From the NCBI GenBank assembly GCA_038243995.1, contig JBBRTV010000006.1, forward strand, positions 123,401-187,400: a stretch of DNA of 64,000 bases, read 5' to 3'. The notes beneath the pieces were generated by a model that saw only the letters and a program-made list of their open reading frames with translations, searched no databases and had not been told where the DNA came from. Below, in pieces: positions 16,393-25,009 of this stretch; position 1 is the first letter of the stretch, and each line of letters starts with the position of its first letter. The position numbers were made by a program, and so were the translations under genes. The DNA comes from Scleromatobacter sp038243995. Lineage in GTDB: Bacteria; Pseudomonadota; Gammaproteobacteria; Burkholderiales; Burkholderiaceae_C.

Positions 16393-17691
16393 TTGAGATA
16401 CGAAATCAGCATCGAGCGCAGCGCCGAGCTGCTGCGCCAGGCGTTGCCATGGATGTCCCGCCAGACGGCGGCACTGCATCCGGTCAGCTACGCCGTCTGG
16501 TTCGACTACGTCGCCCAGACAAATCAGCCGCTGCGCGCAGCGATCGACGAGCATCTGGCGCGCGAGGGCAGCCTCGATGAGTTCGCGACGCACGCGTTGT
16601 TCAGGCGCCATGTGGCCGATGTCGATCCGGAGTCCGCGCAGCGCGTCGTCGATGGCATGCAGCGCGTGCTCGGCGGCATCGGCGAGGCCACCGGCTCGGC
16701 CGGCGCGACCGCCGCCCGATTCAGCGCGTCGCTGGCCCAGCTGGCCGGTGCGCTCGAACGTGGAGATACCGCCAGGGGTATCGGAGAGGACTTCATCGTG
16801 GCGCGGAACGGTCCGGCACCCCGCCGGCTGGAGGATGTCGTCGCGGAAGTCATCGCCGACACCGGTACGATGCGCACCCAGATCGCCGGACTCCAGCAGC
16901 GCCTGGCCGACAGTCGCCGGGACATCGAACGCCTGCGCGACGAAGTGCGCCGGGCGCGCGACCTCGCGCTGCGCGACTCCCTCACCGGCCTGTCGAACCG
17001 GCGTGCGTTCGACCAGGCCCTGGCCGCCTGCCTGGCGGCGCTGTCCGGGGACACGGGCAGTCCGGCCGCCCGCGCGGCAGCCGCAGCGGCCACTGGTGGG
17101 GCGTCCGTCGCACCGAACGACGCGGCCATGGCGCCTTCGGCGAGCCGTCCCCCGCGTCCGAGCGACCGCCGCTTCGCCTCGCGCGACGCCGCCGCCCCCA
17201 ATCCCGTCGCGTTCACGAAGCCGTCCCCGGCGATCGAACACCCGTCCGGCAAGCCGTCGTCGGTCGCCGCAGAGTTCGTCGTGCCGCGCGGGCCCTGGCT
17301 GCTGATGTCGGACATCGACCACTTCAAGCACATCAACGATGCGCATGGCGCAAGCTTCGGCGACGAGGTGCTGAAGGCCGTGGCCGAGGCCTTGCGCGGC
17401 CTGGCGCCGAACGGCAGCACCATCGCGCGCGTCGGCGGCGAGGCCTTCGCGTTGCTCGTGCCCGAGCTCGACGGCGACGGCGCGCGGTCGCTGGCCGAAC
17501 GCATGCGCCAGCTCATCGCCAGTGCGCGCATTCGGCGCCCCGGCCATGAAGAAGCGGAGCGCATCACGTTGTCGCTCGGTGTCGCGCCGCATCGGGCGGG
17601 CGAGACGGCGCAGGCGTTCGTCGAGCGGGCCGGCGCCGCCTTGCGGCAGGCCAAGCGCGACGGCCGGGATCGCGTCGTCAGCGTCGACTGA
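16393..17691 (+). CDS. Diguanylate cyclase-like GGDEF protein with altered GGEAF motif
   Basis: The 432-residue protein starts at a TTG where homology begins (RYEISIERSAELLRQALPW). An N-terminal helical region of about 190 residues with a coiled coil (QQRLADSRRDIERLRDEVRR) leads into a GGDEF domain at DSLTGLSNRRAFDQ. The signature reads GGEAF at residues 348-352: the fourth position, normally Glu, is Ala. About 80 low-complexity residues (Ala/Pro/Ser, about 218-297) interrupt the domain between the first helix and the MSDIDHFKHIN strand. No RxxD inhibitory site is visible. Cyclase activity is therefore uncertain; it may be a c-di-GMP or GTP-binding scaffold. No transmembrane segment is seen. 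Confidence 0.85.
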   Translation: MRYEISIERSAELLRQALPWMSRQTAALHPVSYAVWFDYVAQTNQPLRAAIDEHLAREGSLDEFATHALFRRHVADVDPESAQRVVDGMQRVLGGIGEATGSAGATAARFSASLAQLAGALERGDTARGIGEDFIVARNGPAPRRLEDVVAEVIADTGTMRTQIAGLQQRLADSRRDIERLRDEVRRARDLALRDSLTGLSNRRAFDQALAACLAALSGDTGSPAARAAAAAATGGASVAPNDAAMAPSASRPPRPSDRRFASRDAAAPNPVAFTKPSPAIEHPSGKPSSVAAEFVVPRGPWLLMSDIDHFKHINDAHGASFGDEVLKAVAEALRGLAPNGSTIARVGGEAFALLVPELDGDGARSLAERMRQLIASARIRRPGHEEAERITLSLGVAPHRAGETAQAFVERAGAALRQAKRDGRDRVVSVD

Positions 17692-17692
17692 G

Positions 17693-20600
17693 CTACTCGT
17701 TCAGCAGTCGTTCGAGGTACAGGCCGGTGTGGCTCTCGAGGCACGCGGCGACGTCTTCGGGCGTGCCCTCCACGACGACCCGGCCGCCGCCGGAGCCGCC
17801 TTCGGGGCCCATGTCGATCACCCAGTCGGCGGTCTTGATGACGTCCAGGTTGTGCTCGATCACGACGATGGTGTTGCCGGCGTCGCGCAACTGGTGCAGC
17901 ACGGTCAGCAGCAGCTGGATGTCTGCGAAGTGCAGGCCGGTGGTGGGCTCGTCGAGAATGTAGAGAGTGCGGCCGGTGTCGCGCTTGCTGAGTTCGAGCG
18001 CCAGCTTGACCCGCTGGGCCTCGCCGCCCGACAGCGTCGTCGCGCTCTGGCCCAGCGTGATGTAGCCGAGGCCGACGTCGAGCAGGGTCTGCAGCTTGCG
18101 CGCGATGTTGGGCACCGCAGAGAAGAACTGCAGCGCGTCCTCGACGGTCAACTCCAGCACCTGCGCGATGTGCTTGCCCTTGTAGAGAACCTCGAGCGTC
18201 TCGCGGTTGTAGCGCTTGCCGTGGCAGATGTCGCACGGCACGTAGACGTCGGGCAGGAAGTGCATCTCCACTTTCAGCACGCCGTCGCCCTGGCAGCTCT
18301 CGCAGCGACCGCCCGAGACGTTGAAGCTGAAGCGACCCGGCCCGTAGCCGCGTTCGCGCGCCGCGGGCACCTCCGCGAACATCTCGCGGATGGGGGTGAA
18401 GAGGCCGGTGTAGGTCGCGGGGTTCGAACGCGGCGTGCGGCCGATCGGGCTCTGGTCGACGTTGATGACCTTGTCGAACGCTTCGAGGCCTTCGAGCGCG
18501 TCGTGCGGCGCCGCCTCCGCATGACTGCCGTAGAGCGCGCGTGCGACGGCGGTATACAGCGTGTCGTTGACCAGCGTCGACTTGCCTGATCCGGACACCC
18601 CTGTCACGCAGGTGAACAGGCCCACGGGAATGTCGACGGTGACGTCCTTCAGGTTGTTGCCGCGCGCGCCGCACAGCCGCAGCCGCGACGCGTTCTGCGG
18701 ATCGTCCGCTGCGACCTCCGGCCGCCACGGGTGGCGCACGGCGGGCACCGGTATGCTGAGGACGCGCGACAGGTACTTGCCGGTGAGCGACTGCGGGTTC
18801 GCCGCCACCTCGTCGGGCGTGCCCTGTGCGATCACGTGGCCGCCGTGGACGCCGGCACCCGGGCCCATGTCGATGCAGTACTCCGAGGCCCGGATCATGT
18901 CCTCGTCGTGCTCGACCACCAGCACGGAGTTGCCGAGGTCGCGCAGGTGGCGCAGCGTCGCGATGAGGCGGTCGTTGTCGCGCTGGTGCAGTCCGATGGA
19001 CGGCTCGTCGAGCACGTACATCACGCCCGTCAGCCCGGAGCCGATCTGCGACGCGAGGCGGATGCGCTGCGCCTCGCCGCCCGAGAGCGTGTCGGCGCTG
19101 CGATCGAGGCTGAGATAGTTGAGGCCGACGTTGTTCAGGAACGTGAGCCGGCTGCGGATCTCGCGCACGACCTTGTCGGCGATGTCCGCGCGCGCGCCTT
19201 CGAGATGAAGCTGTTCGAAGTAGGCCAGGCAGTCGGACAGCGTCGAGTGCTCGATCTCGTAGATCGGCTTGCGCTGCGCCATCGCGTCGTCGCCGGTGCC
19301 GACCAGGAAGACGTGGCGGGCTTCGCGCCGCAGCCGGGCGCCGTGGCACGCCGGGCAGGCACGCGCGGCCTGGTAGCGCGCGAGATCCTCGCGCACCGCG
19401 GCCGAGTCGGTCTCCTTGAAGCGGCGTTCGAAGTTGGGCAGGATGCCTTCGAACGGATGCTGGCGCTTGACGACGCTGCGCTTGGCGCTCTTGCCGGTGC
19501 CTTCCGACGTGTACGTGAACTCGATGTCCTCCGTCCCCGACCCGTTGAGCAGCACGTCGCGGGCCTTCTCCGGCAGCGACTCGAACGGTTCCTCGACGTC
19601 GAAACCGTAGTGCGCGGCGACGCTCTCGAGCATCGAGAACGTGTAGCCGTTGCGTCTGTCCCAGCCCTTGACTGCGCCGGCCGCGAGGCTCAGCGTCGGG
19701 AAGGCGACGACGCGCTCCGGATCGAATGCGATCACCTGGCCGAGGCCGTCGCAGCTCGGGCAGGCGCCGACCGGCGAGTTGAAGGAGAACAGGCGCGGTT
19801 CGAGCTCGGGCAGCGAGTAGCTGCAGATCGGGCAGGCGAACTTGGCGGAGTAGAGGTGCTCGATGCCGGTGTCCATCTCGAGCGCCAGCGCGCGGCCCTC
19901 CGCGATGCGCAGCGCAGCCTCGAAGCTTTCGGCCAGGCGCTGGCGCGCGTCCTCGCGCGACTTCAGGCGGTCGATCACGATGTCGATGTCGTGCTTTTCG
20001 GTCTTCTTCAACGCCGGCAAGTCGCTCGCCTCGACGATCTGGCCGTCGACCCGGAAGCGCACATAGCCCTGCGCCTGCATGTCGGCGAACAGCTCGAGGA
20101 ACTCGCCCTTGCGGTCGCGCACCACGGGCGCGAGCACCATCAGCCTGGTTTCCTGCGGCAGCGCGAGCACCGCGTCGACCATCTGCGCCACGGGCGTCGC
20201 GGCGAGCGGCAGGTCGTGGTCGGGACAGTAGGGCGTGCCGGCGCGTGCGAACAGCAGGCGCAGGTAGTCGTGGATCTCGGTGACGGTGCCCACCGTCGAG
20301 CGCGGGTTGTGGCTCGTCGCCTTCTGTTCGATCGAGATCGCGGGCGCGAGGCCTTCGATGACATCGACGTCGGGCTTGTCCATCAACTGCAGGAACTGGC
20401 GCGCGTAGGCCGACAGGCTCTCGACATAGCGGCGCTGCCCTTCGGCATACAGCGTATCGAAGGCGAGGCTCGACTTGCCGGAACCCGACAGTCCGGTGAT
20501 CACGACCAGCGCGTGCTTCGGGATGTCGAGGTCGATGTTCTTCAGGTTGTGCGTGCGCGCACCCCGCACCCGGATCGCGTGCGCGTCGGGGCGCGGCACG

Positions 20601-20773
20601 CGAATCTCGTGCGGCGCGGCGGGCAGCGCGCGCGGTGCGCGGATCACCCGGGCCAGGTTCTGGCCGGGCGGCTCCTCGACACCGATGCCCGCAGGAGCTG
20701 CACGCGGCGCGGCTTCAGGCGCCTTGACGCGGGGCTTCTTGGGGGATGGGAACGGTGTCTTTGAGGATGGCAT
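17693..20773 (-). CDS. uvrA: Excinuclease ABC subunit A
   Basis: The 1026-residue protein is UvrA, the damage-sensing ATPase of nucleotide excision repair. It has two ABC modules: Walker A GLSGSGKSS near residue 94 and GVSGSGKST in the second half. Zinc-finger cysteines (CPICS...CPSC, CESCQGDG...CDICHGKR) and both LSGGEAQR signatures are present. It is about 65 residues longer than usual at the N-terminus, with a Lys/Pro/Ala-rich stretch (PSPKKPRVKAPEAAPRAAPA) before the normal beginning IRVRGARTHNLKNI. A GTG 12 codons before that core could be the true start. It is convergent with the GGDEF gene, whose stop is 1 bp away. Confidence 0.97.
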   Translation of the reverse strand: MPSSKTPFPSPKKPRVKAPEAAPRAAPAGIGVEEPPGQNLARVIRAPRALPAAPHEIRVPRPDAHAIRVRGARTHNLKNIDLDIPKHALVVITGLSGSGKSSLAFDTLYAEGQRRYVESLSAYARQFLQLMDKPDVDVIEGLAPAISIEQKATSHNPRSTVGTVTEIHDYLRLLFARAGTPYCPDHDLPLAATPVAQMVDAVLALPQETRLMVLAPVVRDRKGEFLELFADMQAQGYVRFRVDGQIVEASDLPALKKTEKHDIDIVIDRLKSREDARQRLAESFEAALRIAEGRALALEMDTGIEHLYSAKFACPICSYSLPELEPRLFSFNSPVGACPSCDGLGQVIAFDPERVVAFPTLSLAAGAVKGWDRRNGYTFSMLESVAAHYGFDVEEPFESLPEKARDVLLNGSGTEDIEFTYTSEGTGKSAKRSVVKRQHPFEGILPNFERRFKETDSAAVREDLARYQAARACPACHGARLRREARHVFLVGTGDDAMAQRKPIYEIEHSTLSDCLAYFEQLHLEGARADIADKVVREIRSRLTFLNNVGLNYLSLDRSADTLSGGEAQRIRLASQIGSGLTGVMYVLDEPSIGLHQRDNDRLIATLRHLRDLGNSVLVVEHDEDMIRASEYCIDMGPGAGVHGGHVIAQGTPDEVAANPQSLTGKYLSRVLSIPVPAVRHPWRPEVAADDPQNASRLRLCGARGNNLKDVTVDIPVGLFTCVTGVSGSGKSTLVNDTLYTAVARALYGSHAEAAPHDALEGLEAFDKVINVDQSPIGRTPRSNPATYTGLFTPIREMFAEVPAARERGYGPGRFSFNVSGGRCESCQGDGVLKVEMHFLPDVYVPCDICHGKRYNRETLEVLYKGKHIAQVLELTVEDALQFFSAVPNIARKLQTLLDVGLGYITLGQSATTLSGGEAQRVKLALELSKRDTGRTLYILDEPTTGLHFADIQLLLTVLHQLRDAGNTIVVIEHNLDVIKTADWVIDMGPEGGSGGGRVVVEGTPEDVAACLESHTGLYLERLLNE

Positions 20774-21084
20774 GGCAACAGGCGGGCAACCGACCATGAT
20801 AAACAAGCCGTCAAGTCCTTGCATCGGCGCCTTGACGGCGGCCTTGCCGGGTGCGGGCACCCGCCTGCGGCAGGGCCGCGCGAAAGCACGTCGAAGGGGT
20901 GCCGGTCGCCGGCGCCGGCTGCGGCGCCCACGGCGGGCTGAAGCGCCCGTGAAGCGCCGAAACCGCCAGAACCCGGCCTAAATCCCGTGCGCGGAAAAGC
21001 TGCCGGTTTGGCGCGAGGAATGCCTCCGGGTGATTTCGGCGCCGCTTCGAAGATGGTCGACACCTCCAAGCAACCCGTGCCGAC
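20774..21084. other. Intergenic region between uvrA and the lipase cassette
   Basis: These 311 bp separate divergent genes and should hold promoters for both. I see a small CGGGTGC/GCACCCG hairpin near 20860 and no gene. No LexA-type CTGTN8ACAG box was recognised for uvrA. Confidence 0.4.
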
Positions 21085-21459
21085 ATGCTTCAGTTCGATG
21101 CCCACCAGATGGCCGCCGTGACCCAGGCGCACTTCTTCTCGCGTGTCGCGGAATTCATCCGCGACCAGACAACCGTTCGCGCCTACCGCGAGGCGGCTCT
21201 GGACAAGCCGCTGCGCAACGCGCTGTGGGATCCCCACTGGCCCACATTGCGCGACGCCAGCGAACACGACGCCGCGCTCTTCATGTGCTTCCTGCTCGCC
21301 TGCGCTGCGCTGCGCATCGAGGTCGCCCGCGCGACCGTCGCCATCCGCCAGGCCACCCGGCCGGAGCTGAGCATGAAGCTCTTCCTCTCCGAGCGCGGCC
21401 TGCTGCGCTTCTCGGCGTTCGACTGCCCCGAGATCACCAGGCCCGATGCGCAGGCCTGA
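21085..21459 (+). CDS. Small protein upstream of the lipase-like gene (possible adaptor)
   Basis: The 124-residue protein is not recognised with certainty. It has a helical, mixed-charge sequence with a hydrophobic middle (ALFMCFLLACAALRIEVA) but no signal peptide. Its stop lies 2 bp before the lipase-like start, so the two are cotranscribed and likely translationally coupled. Small proteins of this size and style often precede secreted-effector genes as chaperones or adaptors, for example near VgrG loci. That role is inferred from position only. No secretion-machinery gene is present in the window. Confidence 0.7.
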   Translation: MLQFDAHQMAAVTQAHFFSRVAEFIRDQTTVRAYREAALDKPLRNALWDPHWPTLRDASEHDAALFMCFLLACAALRIEVARATVAIRQATRPELSMKLFLSERGLLRFSAFDCPEITRPDAQA

Positions 21460-21461
21460 CG

Positions 21462-22721
21462 ATGGGCTGCTTCTCGAAATCGGCGCCTGCGTCGGCGTCT
21501 GCGAAGGGGCCGTGTGTCTCGTGCTGCCGAAGCGAGCATGCCGCCGACGAGCAATTGTCGGCGGCCACGGCCGCGCGCATGCAGGCCTTGGCCACGACCT
21601 CGGCGCCTGCCTCGCCGCCTCCTGCAGGCAAGGTCGGCGGTGCCGCCGGGCGTCGCGGGGACGGCAGAAGCTGTGCGAAGAAGGCCGTGGTGCTGGGTCC
21701 TGTCGCCCAGCGCTTCCAGCGGTATCGCGAGGCCTTGCCGGCCGCACGTTCGGCGGCGGATCTCAACGAGCTGGGCGACAAGTCCGGCGACGAGCCGTCC
21801 TCGAAACCGTGCCTGACACGCCTGCCGGTCGACGCGGCAAGGCTCGACGCCTCATTGGGCCTGCCGCCCGGCACGACCAAGGATGTCGACCTGCGCAACG
21901 ACGAGACAGGATTCCGCGCGGCGATGTACCGGGACGAGAGCACCGGCAAGCTGATCCTCGTGCCCAGGGACACGCAGCCGGACTGCCTTGTCGACTGGCA
22001 GACCAACGCGCGCAACGGCGTGGGGACATACACCACCCAATACCGCGCCATGGCGTCGTTGACCTCGAAGCTCGCCCTGAAGAACTTGAGCTTCGACCTG
22101 GCCGGCTACTCCAAGGGCGGCGGACTTGCCCAACTCGGGGGCTTGGCCAGCCCCGCATCCCAGGTCCGGATCTTCAATTCAGCGGGCCTGCCCGACGAGG
22201 CACTCCAGTGGACCGGCCAAACCGACTTCTCCAGCCTCGTCTCGCGGACCAGGCTCTTCAGCGCGGACGGCGACTTGCTGACCTTCATGAGCGCCACCGA
22301 AGATCCACGGCAAACCCTGATCAATGCCCGCTTCCTGCGTCGTGAACTGGCTGGCCAGGGCAGCTGGGTCCAGCCGATCGCGATCAAGACTCGCAATCCC
22401 GCGATGCGCGGAAAGCAGGATCCGGCATTGGAAGGCGATAGGGCGCAATTCCTGGCCGAGATCGACGACTACATCGACCGCATGCAGGCCAGCCACGACG
22501 GCGGTGGCGCGGTCGCCCGATTTCCGCCGGCGCGGGCGGGCCTCCAGGAGACGATCCACGACAGTTCCACGTTGATCGGCGATCTCATGGGAGCGAACAG
22601 CGACCAGCCGTCGCTCGGAAAGTTGAACCAGCACAGGATGCGTGTCGTCCTCGATTCCATGGAATCCAACGTACGAAAGGATCGCGACAAGCTCCGGAAT
22701 TTCCTGAAGGAGTGCGGATGA
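21462..22721 (+). CDS. Lipase-like protein (putative secreted effector)
   Basis: The 419-residue protein has an alpha/beta-hydrolase-type nucleophile elbow, AGYSKGGGL (Ser217 in GYSKG), preceded by a strand (LKNLSFDL), as in class 3 lipases and DUF2974-like or Tle-type phospholipases. The N-terminus is unusual: MGCF followed by PCVSCC, then a Ser/Ala-rich low-complexity stretch to about residue 65. No Sec signal is visible. A catalytic Asp may lie in SADGDLLT; the His cannot be fixed by eye. The gene sits between a small coupled gene and an ankyrin gene, the layout of an antibacterial effector with immunity protein. The lipase fold is fairly clear; the effector role is inference. Confidence 0.65.
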   Translation: MGCFSKSAPASASAKGPCVSCCRSEHAADEQLSAATAARMQALATTSAPASPPPAGKVGGAAGRRGDGRSCAKKAVVLGPVAQRFQRYREALPAARSAADLNELGDKSGDEPSSKPCLTRLPVDAARLDASLGLPPGTTKDVDLRNDETGFRAAMYRDESTGKLILVPRDTQPDCLVDWQTNARNGVGTYTTQYRAMASLTSKLALKNLSFDLAGYSKGGGLAQLGGLASPASQVRIFNSAGLPDEALQWTGQTDFSSLVSRTRLFSADGDLLTFMSATEDPRQTLINARFLRRELAGQGSWVQPIAIKTRNPAMRGKQDPALEGDRAQFLAEIDDYIDRMQASHDGGGAVARFPPARAGLQETIHDSSTLIGDLMGANSDQPSLGKLNQHRMRVVLDSMESNVRKDRDKLRNFLKECG

Positions 22722-22784
22722 ACATGTCTCGCGGCATGTGCCACCGCTTCCACGTCTGTCCACCCACTGTCTCCTCCCGATGCC

Positions 22785-23462
22785 ATGACCAACTCCCGCG
22801 CCATCTTTTTCACCTCGAGTCCGCAATCCGACCTGGAGGAGGCGATTCGAAGAAGCGATGTCGGTGACATCGGGCGGGCGCTCGCCTCCGGGGCCCTGGC
22901 CAACGCGAGCGGCAAGCAGCAGGTCACGCCGTTGATGATCGCGGTCGACACCCAGAGTCTTGCCGCGGTCGAGGCGCTGCTGAAGGCCGGCGCGAATCCC
23001 GATGCCTCCGCTGTCGACCGCAACAGCGCAGTCAGTCTCGCGGTGGCCAACTATCGCGTGAAGCCCCATGGCCGGACGATCATGCTGGCCGTGCTGAACG
23101 GTGGCGGCGATCCGAACGCCAGGCGGCCCGATGGCGACCCGGTCATGATTCGTTTCACGGACGATCACAACCTGGAAGACGTCCGGATGATCCATTCGCT
23201 GGGAGCCGACCTCGATATCCTCGATCGCGGCGGCGACCCGCTGATCACCGCCGTGGCGATGGCCCAGGCGTGGGACATGGTGTGGGGGATGATCGAACTC
23301 GGCGCCAGGTTCGACTACGAGGGCGGAAAGTCCAGGCAAGCGCTCAGCGACTCGCTCAGCCTCGGCTACCCCGCCCCCGATTCCCCGCTCTATCCCTTCA
23401 AGCGCAAAGTGTGGCAATTGCTGAAAGACCAGGGCCTGCCGGTCAAGCCCCTGCGGCCCTGA
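22785..23462 (+). CDS. Ankyrin-repeat protein (putative immunity protein)
   Basis: The 225-residue protein consists of four to five ankyrin-like units: TPLMIAVDTQSLAAVEALLK, GANPDASAVDRNSAVSLAVA, GGDPNARRPDG, GADLDILDRGGDPLITAVA. No signal peptide is seen. It lies 63 bp after the lipase-like gene on the same strand. Ankyrin proteins frequently follow polymorphic toxin or lipase effector genes and act as immunity proteins, so it would protect against the upstream product; this is inference. The gene runs into the 7-bp repeat arrays just after its stop. Confidence 0.85.
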   Translation: MTNSRAIFFTSSPQSDLEEAIRRSDVGDIGRALASGALANASGKQQVTPLMIAVDTQSLAAVEALLKAGANPDASAVDRNSAVSLAVANYRVKPHGRTIMLAVLNGGGDPNARRPDGDPVMIRFTDDHNLEDVRMIHSLGADLDILDRGGDPLITAVAMAQAWDMVWGMIELGARFDYEGGKSRQALSDSLSLGYPAPDSPLYPFKRKVWQLLKDQGLPVKPLRP

Positions 23463-23470
23463 TCGACGAT

Positions 23471-23560
23471 GCGACTCGCGACCCGCGACCCGCGACCCGC
23501 GACCCGCGACCCGCGACCCGCCCCCGACGACCGACGACCGACGACCGACGACCGACGACG
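23471..23560. repeat. Two adjacent 7-bp tandem repeat arrays
   Basis: Seven copies of GCGACCC (the first with one change, 23471-23519) are followed, after six bases, by five copies of GACGACC (the last with one change, 23526-23560). A CGTCA triplication follows at about 23571. The arrays fill the gap between two convergent genes and start 8 bp after the ankyrin stop. The unit length is not a multiple of three, so the arrays are not coding. Confidence 0.95.
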
Positions 23561-23582
23561 CGGCGCCGGCCGTCACGTCACG

Positions 23583-24242
23583 TCACGCCGAACGCGCCTT
23601 GATGCTCGCCTCCTGCTCCGCCTTCCGATCCGCCGACACACGCTGTGCGCTCGGACGTTGCTCGATCAGCTTGATGTAGCCCTTCCAGTCGATCCCGGCC
23701 GCCTGCAACAGGTCGGCACCGAAGACGATCTTCGAGGACAGGCCGACCAGCGGCAGGCTGACGTAGGCGGCACAGTCGGCCAGCGTGAACTGGTCGCCGG
23801 TCAGGTAGGGCCCGAACCTGGCGAGGCGGCGGAACGCGGCGATGTTTCGCGTCAGCAGCTTCTGCAGCCGGACCTTGTTCGCATCGCTGATCGTGCCGCC
23901 GAAGAATGCGGCGCCGTACAGCTCGCGCGCGACCAGTTCGAGATGGAGCTCGACGAAGGTGACCAGTTCGCGCACCTTGGCCTGCTGCCACGGGTCGACC
24001 GGGAGCAGACGCGGTTCGGGCTGCAGCGCTTCCAGGTACTCCACGATCACCGCGCTCTCGCACAGCGAACCGCGTTCGGTACGGATGAACGGCACCTTGC
24101 CCAGCGGCGAACACATCAGCGTCTCTTCATCCACCGAACCGGTCGGGCAGTGCTCCTCGACGAACGGGATGCCCTTTTCGAGCAGCACCATCTTGACCTT
24201 GTTGTAGTAGTTCGAGAGCGAGAAACCGCTGAGAGTGATCAT
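23583..24242 (-). CDS. Glutathione S-transferase family protein
   Basis: The 219-residue protein has a thioredoxin-fold N-terminus (SNYYNKVKMVLLEKGIPFVE, GKVPFIRTERG, LCESAVIVEYLE with the glutathione-contacting Glu-Ser) and an all-helical GST C-terminal domain (FTLADCAAYVSLPL). It is of ordinary length. The substrate is unknown; SspA-like or detoxifying roles are both possible. The ATG at 24242 was chosen because the fold begins there, although the frame is open upstream. The 239 bp between it and the divergent acetyltransferase gene hold no further gene. Confidence 0.88.
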   Translation of the reverse strand: MITLSGFSLSNYYNKVKMVLLEKGIPFVEEHCPTGSVDEETLMCSPLGKVPFIRTERGSLCESAVIVEYLEALQPEPRLLPVDPWQQAKVRELVTFVELHLELVARELYGAAFFGGTISDANKVRLQKLLTRNIAAFRRLARFGPYLTGDQFTLADCAAYVSLPLVGLSSKIVFGADLLQAAGIDWKGYIKLIEQRPSAQRVSADRKAEQEASIKARSA

Positions 24243-24481
24243 GGCAATCCGGACGGGAGGTGACGGATGCGGCAGGAGTCGCCGCGACGAGTGGGCAGCA
24301 GTTTCGGGCGAGCCCCGCGCCGGGCCTGCCGCTTGCGCGACAGCGGGCGGTTCGCGGGCCGGCCCTGCTGCGGCTTTCGACCTTCGCGCTTGGGCGACTG
24401 CGCAGCGGCCCGGCGCAGCCCGATCGGCCATTTCCGTATAGTCGGCTCGCCGTGCACTGCACTGAACCATCGAACGCGAAC

Positions 24482-24967
24482 ATGGAAATCCGTCCCTTCC
24501 AGGAGCAAGACGTCGAATCAGTCACTGACCTGTTGCGCGACATGAGCGCGCACTACAACAACGACAATGTTTCCACGCGCGAAGCGGTCCGTGCGAACCT
24601 TGTTCAGCGAATACTCGGACCGCACTCTGGGGTGCAGCTGATCCTTGCACTGGCCGGTGCGCGCGCAATCGGTGTGGCGGCCGTTTCTATCCTTTATCCC
24701 GCTCCGAAGGAGCGCGGGCAGCTTTTCATGAAGGAACTGTACGTCCACGCTGGCTACCGCAGTGCGGGGGTCGGTGAACAGCTCATGGCCTGGCTTGCCA
24801 GGTACGCGATCCAGCACGACTGCATTCGATTCGATTGGACCGCCGAGACGAGCAATCCCGGCGCATTGCGCTTCTATTCAGCGCTGGGCGCAAGACGAGT
24901 CGAGGAAAAGATCTACTTCCGCTTCGAGGGAGACGACCTGCTCTCGTTTGCTGAACAAGGTCCGTAG
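24482..24967 (+). CDS. GNAT-family N-acetyltransferase
   Basis: The 161-residue protein is one GNAT domain, starting MEIRPFQEQDVESVTDLLRD. The acetyl-CoA-binding loop has the form RSAGVGEQLM (Q/RxxGxG/A) and the C-terminal ALRFYSALGARR motif is typical. The substrate cannot be told from sequence. It is slightly richer in A and T than its neighbours. It is tail-to-tail with the rhombosortase gene, 42 bp apart. Confidence 0.88.
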   Translation: MEIRPFQEQDVESVTDLLRDMSAHYNNDNVSTREAVRANLVQRILGPHSGVQLILALAGARAIGVAAVSILYPAPKERGQLFMKELYVHAGYRSAGVGEQLMAWLARYAIQHDCIRFDWTAETSNPGALRFYSALGARRVEEKIYFRFEGDDLLSFAEQGP

Positions 24968-25009
24968 CCGTCCCGACACGCATCAGGTCGGACGTGTCGC
25001 GGCTACCGG

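Noticed and set aside
16524..19349. A 941-codon minus-strand frame and a 677-codon plus-strand frame across uvrA
   Set aside because: Both are out-of-frame shadows of uvrA and the GGDEF gene with repetitive Arg-rich composition.
21085..23462. Calling the cassette a type VI secretion locus
   Set aside because: No VgrG, PAAR, Hcp or sheath gene is present in the window; only the effector-immunity layout can be supported.
23471..23560. 7-bp arrays as a CRISPR
   Set aside because: Repeat units are too short and there are no spacers or cas genes.
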